NCBI RefSeq assembly: GCF_018139145.2
Contig: NC_059478.1
Coordinates: 10,602,001 to 10,666,000 of the forward strand
DNA length: 64,000 bases
Reading direction: 5' to 3'
From: Gymnogyps californianus
Taxonomy: Eukaryota > Chordata > Aves > Accipitriformes > Cathartidae
Shown here: positions 59,270 to 64,000 of the stretch, piece after piece
Layout of the letters: every line of letters starts with the position of its first letter
How positions within the stretch are numbered: position 1 is the first letter of the stretch
Notes under the pieces: model-generated
Seen by the model: only the letters and a program-made list of their open reading frames with translations
Told to the model about the DNA's origin: nothing
Databases searched by the model: none
Translations under genes and position numbers: made by a program

Positions 59270-60310
59270 CAGTGGGCTCCAAAGTGGGGTGCATGCACCC
59301 CAAGGGGTTCGGAAGATGATCCATTGGGGTGTGGGAAGACAATATTAGAACTTCTATTTATATTTATTTTTTGTCAAAAAAGAAAAAAAGATATTAAGTT
59401 TTACTGATATTTAATATTCAGATTTGACAGTGGCAATTTCACTTGGTCTGTATGTCAGAGGGTTCCATGTCACATAGGGTACCGACGTGTCCTGAGGGGA
59501 GAGTGGGTGCTCCACAACGCAGAGGTGTTCACAGAGGCATCCTCACTCATTCGTTCGCTTTCAGCATATTGCAATGCAATGCAGTGCCCAGTTAAGTGCA
59601 TTTGTGAATTATATTTAGTTTTAACCAAACTAACCCTCACAAAATGGACAAGTGGCTTAAAAAGATTCCTTGCAAAGAAACTGCAGACAGAAGATAACAC
59701 ACAAGCAAACAACAAGAAAATGGCAGAGCTGACACTTCTACTCCTAGTATGAGCTCCTCATCAGCCACATTACGAGGTAAAAACAATGTCTCTCTAATTG
59801 CATCTGACAGGAAGTGGATGAAAAAAATTTGAGATTGTGAAGACTATTTGAAATATGGATTTAAATCCACTATTATTAACAATGAACCTTGCCCTTAGTA
59901 TATTGTGCCTTAAGATATGAGCTAATGCTAGCAAGACATTTAAAAAAATAAGCATCCAGAACATGAAAACAAACCTCTACAATTTTTTCAGTGATGCTTT
60001 AAGTCATGTCATACTCAACCTAGTACTTAACAAAATTTCACTAAACTTAATGATAAATGTTTAGAAGCCTCTTTCGAGGCATCTCGCTTCATAGCAAAAG
60101 ACAAAAAGCCACATACCATTGGGGAAACACTTGCTCTTCCTGCTGCAGTAAAAATGGTTGAAATAATACACAGAAGACAATATGGTGACAATGTAAAATA
60201 CATTCTTTTGTCAGCAAATACTGTTGGAAGGTGCATAGAAAACAGTGCTGAAGATTTGAAGCAACAGGTATTAGAACAACTTACGCAGACAGAGAGAGAG
60301 AGAGAGAGTG
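59270..60310 (+). mobile_element. Decayed hAT-type DNA transposon (ZBED-like transposase fossil)
   Basis: The left end reads CAGTGGGCTCCAAAGTGGGG, typical of hAT terminal repeats. Downstream, plus-strand translation in pieces resembles the N-terminal part of ZBED5/SCAND3-type hAT transposases: KRFLAKKLQTED near 59.66 kb, a KHPEHENKP-like segment near 59.95 kb, and ASRFIAKDKKPHTIGETLAL then PAAVKMVEIIH at about 60.08-60.17 kb. Several stop codons and frame changes interrupt it. It ends near an AG simple repeat (60291-60308), before the catalytic C-terminal half. No right terminal repeat was found, so it is a truncated, inactive copy. Insertion would have been before the local CR1 decay; age is not determined. 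Confidence 0.8.
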
Positions 60311-60870
60311 TTTTTAAAGGTCCACTTAGAGTTTAGCAGCGTCATGTTGCTTTGTATCCCTTGTCCACCTATGACAAATAGCTAAGGTGGAAAGACAAGT
60401 AAGTGAAGGCAAACACGATGACTAACATCACCTTCCCTTGACAATTGTGTTATTCTGTAACCTGCAGTATTTGAAGATAGTGTATCATAATGTTAGTGGA
60501 GGCTGTCACATGGCAGCCCACATAGCCCAGCTTTGATCTGTGAGGGTACTTGAGTCTTCTTGGAGCCTGACTCGATGAGCAAATAGGCCTTCTAGTGCAG
60601 GATTATTTCTGTGTCTAGGAATTCATTGCATTTGCTCCCCTTGCCATCTTGTTAGAGGAGCAGATGTTCCGTTTAGCTGTTTGGACTGTGGACAGCATAT
60701 TTAAATGTTCATTTTGAAAATAAAAGAATTTTTTTTTTTTTTAATCAAACTTTGGTGAAGCTTCTTGTTGCTAAGCCTCATTCATCTGATTGATAGGAAA
60801 AATACTGCCAGCACTTTTGATGCAAAGCAATAGGCTACTGTAGTGCATTTATTTTTTGCATTCATTTTAG
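60311..60870. other. Intergenic, unassigned
   Basis: No exon was recognised. A T15 run is near 60.73 kb. It may include the unrecognised right part of the hAT copy. Confidence 0.4.
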
Positions 60871-61040
60871 CTGCCTTGCAAATGCATCATCTGCCATCTA
60901 CCATTGCCAGCGGAGACATCCTCCCCTGGCTATAGCCAGAGACCAGAGCTGGAGGTCTGGTGGAAATACAAGTGTAGAAAACTGTATGCCATGTCAGTAA
61001 CAGAACGAGAAGAAATCTTGACAATATATGACATGAACAA
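60871..61040 (+). pseudogene. Possible relic of a CCP20-type exon
   Basis: After an acceptor-like TTCATTTTAG (ending at 60870), sequence at about 60950-61010 translates as LEVWWKYKCRKLYAM. This resembles the CCP20-type core seen in CFH exon 22 ([14 protein letters not shown]) and in F13B (IEMKWKYEG). The DNA shares AGAAAACTGTATGCCA with the exon 22 counterpart. The expected Cys residues are not in place, and the frame does not agree with the acceptor, so at best it is a decayed copy. Confidence 0.3.
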
Positions 61041-62269
61041 TGTTAACCAATATTATGAATACAGTACTAGTGATAATACAATGATAAACTGAATCACCTG
61101 TACTGCAAAGTCCAAGTTAAAAAAATAAAAAAATCCAAGTTGCACAAATGCAAAGATTCCTTTTGGCATCTCCTGTACAGCTGCATTGAAGGGACCTCGC
61201 TGGGAATCCTCACACTTCTAAAGTGAATCTTGCTGTCATGGTGGGAGAGCAGAGCACTGCCCCGCTGCCACCTCACTGCAGCTCCTTTTCGTTGTGAGGC
61301 ACTTCGGGAATCCAGCTGCTACTCTGTGTTCTTGAAAATACCAGTGACAGCACATCAGAAAATGTAATATCCCTGCTAAGTTATTAAGTTAGAAGCACTA
61401 CATTACAGAAAAAGAAATGTAAAAGCCAAATATGTCACTACCATCTTTTCTTTCCCTCCCTCCCTCCCTGGCTCTAGTTAAACGATACAATGGAATTACT
61501 TACTTTGGTTCTGACCTTAAACTTTCTGGTAAACAAGGATGCATTTTTCTTGCTGAGAGAATAGTGTTCAGATGAGTAGCTGCCCTATCACAAGTGGATT
61601 AAAAGTTCAGTCCTTGATTTTATTCAGTGGCACAGTTCAGTATTTATTTTGTGTGTGCGTGTATGTGTAAGAAATTAGTAAGGAAGTCAATAGTTTTATA
61701 TAAAAAGCGGAATTAAGGAAAATGGTAATTTTTATGGCTTTGCTCAGATTACTGAGAAATATCAGGTTTGGGATGCAGGATTTCAGGAACAGTTTGATTT
61801 CCAAAAGCAACAAATTTTTTCTAAACACACAGTGAGGACAGGGTTCTGGCTACGATGACCCTGATGCAGTTCTTGGCTTGGATACAGACAGCATGACCTT
61901 GACAAAATATCTCAGATCTGTGCTTTGGTTTTCAATCCATAAAATGCATAAAGCATATTTGTGCCCAAGAGAGGTCTTCTGTTATTAGTAAAAGAAAGGG
62001 AGTTGCTTTATGTTAATCTCATAGAAAAGAGACGTAGTGCTTTGTTACGGTTGTGCCGACAGCAAGTGAGAGTCCAGCAGAAACTTGCTGCTACTGCTGG
62101 TTATCTCAGACAGTCTAAATTTCAGCAGCAAATTAACCCATGGATCATGTATCTTTGATTAACATATTTGCAATCAATTAACTGATATGAGCAGCCAACG
62201 TGTTACAAATGGCTCAGTCATGTAAACATAGGCTATGCTCATTCACATCTGCTTGCTGATTGTTTTCAG
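61041..62269. other. Intergenic with simple repeats
   Basis: It contains a CCCT repeat near 61.455-61.470 kb and a TG-rich tract near 61.65-61.67 kb. The open frames are short and unrelated to known domains. Confidence 0.5.
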
Positions 62270-62434
62270 ACATGTTAGGTGAAAGGTTCCCAGGATCTTC
62301 ATGTGTCATTAGAGGAAAATGCAGCAATAGTTATGAAGCTAGTTAGTGGTGGAAGCCATGTTTTGTTGTTACCAGATGACTAGTAATTACCTGTAAAGTA
62401 GGGAAGAAGTGGACCACACCACCTAAATGTGAAT
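62270..62434 (+). pseudogene. Probable relic of a CCP exon
   Basis: An acceptor-like TTGTTTTCAG ends at 62269 and a GT follows TGTGAAT at 62434. Read in phase 1, the 165-bp segment ends VITCKVGKKWTTPPKCE, which has the ITC...G.W..PP.C signature of the last third of a CCP domain. The same frame upstream contains two stops (TAG and TGA) and no clear Cys II, so it cannot encode a domain. Size, borders and signature together suggest a dead exon of a factor H-related gene. The end TGTGAAT|GT resembles that of CFH exon 23. Confidence 0.45.
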
Positions 62435-62762
62435 GTACAGCCTTTGATTTGCTTTCACTCTAGAGACTGTATTTCATTTTACAATATAATGAAAAGGGCG
62501 TTGGGAAACACTGATCAGACAAATATTTTGGTGGTTGACTTTCACTTAGGGTGGATGCTACAAACAATTTGTTTAGGCTGTTCAGAAGACTGAGACAGAG
62601 TATGGTTCAGTTCATTAACAAACGAACTCTTGTAACATTTACACGATCATAATGCTATGCTTGTCTGAGAAAGCCACGCTGACCAGCAGAGTACTTGAGA
62701 TTATACTCAGGTAGGCAAATGATAGGCCGCACCATTCTGTCCCTGAGCACATGCATTCACTG

Positions 62763-63421
62763 AATCATAGAATGGACCTCTGGAGGTCATCAGCCCTCCT
62801 GCTCAGTCAGGGTCACCTGGAGCAGGCTGTCCAGCACCATGTCTAGAGGGCTTTTGACTGTCTCTAAGGAAGGAGACTCCACAACCACCCTGGGTAACCT
62901 GTGCCAGTGCTCAGTAAAAAAGTGTTTCCTGAAATTCAGAAGGAATCTCCTGTGTTTCTGTCTGTGCCCATTACTTCTTGTCCTGGCACTGGGCACCACT
63001 GAAAAGAGCCTGGCTCTGTCTTCTCTGCACCCTCCCTTCAGGTATTTATATACATTGATGAGATCCCCCCTGAGCTCCCCTTCTTTAGGCTAACCAGCCT
63101 TCTTCAGGCCGTCCCTTCTTTAGAATCATAGAATAGTTTGGGTTGGAATGGACCTTTAAAGGTCATCTAGTCCAACCCCCTGTTAGACTAAACTGTTTAG
63201 GCAGAACAGTCCCAGCTCTCTCAGCCTTTCCTCATGTGAGAGATGCTCCAGTCTCTTAATCATCTTAATGGTGCTTTGTTGAACTCCATGTCTCTCTTAT
63301 ACTGGGGAGCCCACCGGTGCTGAGTAGAGGGGAAGGATCATCTTCCTCGACCTCCTGGCAACGCTCCTCCTGATGCAGCTCAGGACACCATTCACCTTCT
63401 TTGCCACAAGGGCACATTATT
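62763..63421 (-). mobile_element. CR1 LINE, minus strand, carrying a nested CR1
   Basis: Plus-strand sequence starts AATCATAGAATGGACCTCTG, the reverse complement of a CR1 3' end. It continues through the usual CR1 segments (GTGCCAGTGCTCAGTAAAAA; TGCTGAGTAGAGGGGAAGGA) to GCCACAAGGGCACATTA. The coding part is broken. A second, younger CR1 3' piece interrupts it at about 63122-63202. Confidence 0.88.
63122..63202 (-). mobile_element. Nested CR1 3' fragment
   Basis: It begins AGAATCATAGAATAGTTTGG and runs through a TCATCTAGTCCAACCCCC-type segment, again a CR1 3' end. Outer CR1 sequence resumes at AGGCAGAACAGTCCCAGC, which normally follows the segment lost at the insertion. The exact borders are approximate. 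Confidence 0.75.
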
Positions 63422-63526
63422 AGAATTAATGACTGGAATTGATAATTGATAGTTCAGTGAAGTTCAAGGATGAATTTTTTTTTTTTTTTCAGCCATAGGT
63501 CAAAATATCTGCCTGTATTCTTTCAG

Positions 63527-63697
63527 TTATAATGTGTAGCACAGTTATCTACGGCATCATTACAGAATCTAGAAGACGAAAGTACTTTTTTTCTGGACAA
63601 ACAAGGTGTTATCAATTCCAGCAAGATCTGAGCCTTACTAGGTCACAGAGAGTAACTTGTAGGCATGGAAACTGGTCACAGCCACCGGCATGCAAAG
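63527..63697 (+). CDS. CCP18-like exon of a second factor H-family gene (partial gene)
   Basis: It is 171 bp, phase 1 to phase 1, with acceptor TTCTTTCAG and donor AAAG|GTAATT. It encodes VIMCSTVIYGIITESRR or similar, depending on the previous exon's last base, and ends CRHGNWSQPPACK. It aligns best with CFH exon 20 (CCP18), with the same donor context, and shares HGNWSQPP-type spacing with human CCP18. The usual Y-x-C before the loop reads CYQF, so Cys II has moved by about three residues. The frame is open and both splice sites are intact, so it may be expressed, but no partner exon is visible to the right before the window ends. CFHR-like or F13B-like are both possible; CFHR-like is favoured. 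Confidence 0.6.
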
Positions 63698-64000
63698 GTA
63701 ATTTACCTTCTAGTTTTATAAAACAGCCTATGAAGAATCCAGTTTTATTTACTGAAAAAAAACCCCTTCATTTTATGTAGGCACTAATGCATCTAATAGC
63801 ATTTAGTGCACTAGAACACACTGTGCCTTTTCAGCTTTTCTTGTAAACGCATCTGAAAATACACTCTCACTTTGTGATTTGGAGCTATCAGCACACCCTA
63901 TACGGCAACATCCTGGAAATAGACTCCCACCTCTCTGCTCTTCCTACACCCACGATGGTATGTCAAAGCTGAATGATATTAAATGTGGATATGGCATGTG
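63698..64000. other. Right edge, nothing recognised
   Basis: About 300 bp after the CCP18-like exon, presumably intron of the same gene. No further exon was found. Confidence 0.5.

Overview
This window is vertebrate nuclear DNA, almost certainly from a bird and probably a neoavian. The evidence is CR1 LINE fragments, two copies of a TGTCGTGG...CCAGGACA solo LTR that I recognise from bird genomes, short introns, and the order KCNT2 (minus strand) next to complement factor H (plus strand). That order matches the amniote KCNT2-CFH-F13B neighbourhood.

Layout. Positions 1-7570 are intron 1 of KCNT2, with no exon recognised. The first coding exon of KCNT2 (minus strand, 7571-7665) lies in a CpG island at about 7.1-8.56 kb. 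The presumed KCNT2 promoter there carries paired CCAAT/octamer-like modules. A solo LTR sits at 9050-9648. The rest up to 19.8 kb is AT-rich intergenic DNA with only a short CR1 tail. CFH runs on the plus strand from a TATA box at 19793 to a poly(A) signal at 57623. It has 24 coding exons: a signal-peptide exon, 22 exons that encode 21 complement control protein (CCP/sushi) domains, and a last exon that adds four residues and the stop. CCP2 is split over two exons (106 and 77 bp), as I recall for human CFH. All other CCP exons are single, with phase-1 introns. The reconstructed protein would be about 1316 residues, against 1231 in human.

Points of interest in CFH. (1) The terminal CCP20-type domain is present twice (exons 22 and 23), and only the first copy keeps the Trp of the human sialic-acid/C3d surface. 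(2) The CCP19 exon is 182 bp, the only CCP exon that breaks the phase-1 pattern. It begins next to a G5 run and ends, in the expected frame, in a stop, so it is either a real frameshift, a homopolymer sequence error, or a case of alternative acceptor use. (3) The cysteine pattern is altered in CCP15 and CCP12. The GC content rises by eye from about 51.5 kb to the end of the gene.

Downstream (57.7-64 kb) there is a second solo LTR of the same family (57850-58445), a decayed hAT/ZBED-type transposon (about 59270-60310), and two probable relics of CCP exons (about 60.9 kb, weak; 62270-62434, better). Next come a nested CR1 pair (62763-63420) and one open CCP18-like exon (63527-63697), which looks like part of another factor H-family gene continuing past the right edge. 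CFH would act as the plasma regulator of the alternative complement pathway. The downstream fragments suggest that birds had their own rounds of CFH-related duplication and loss here.
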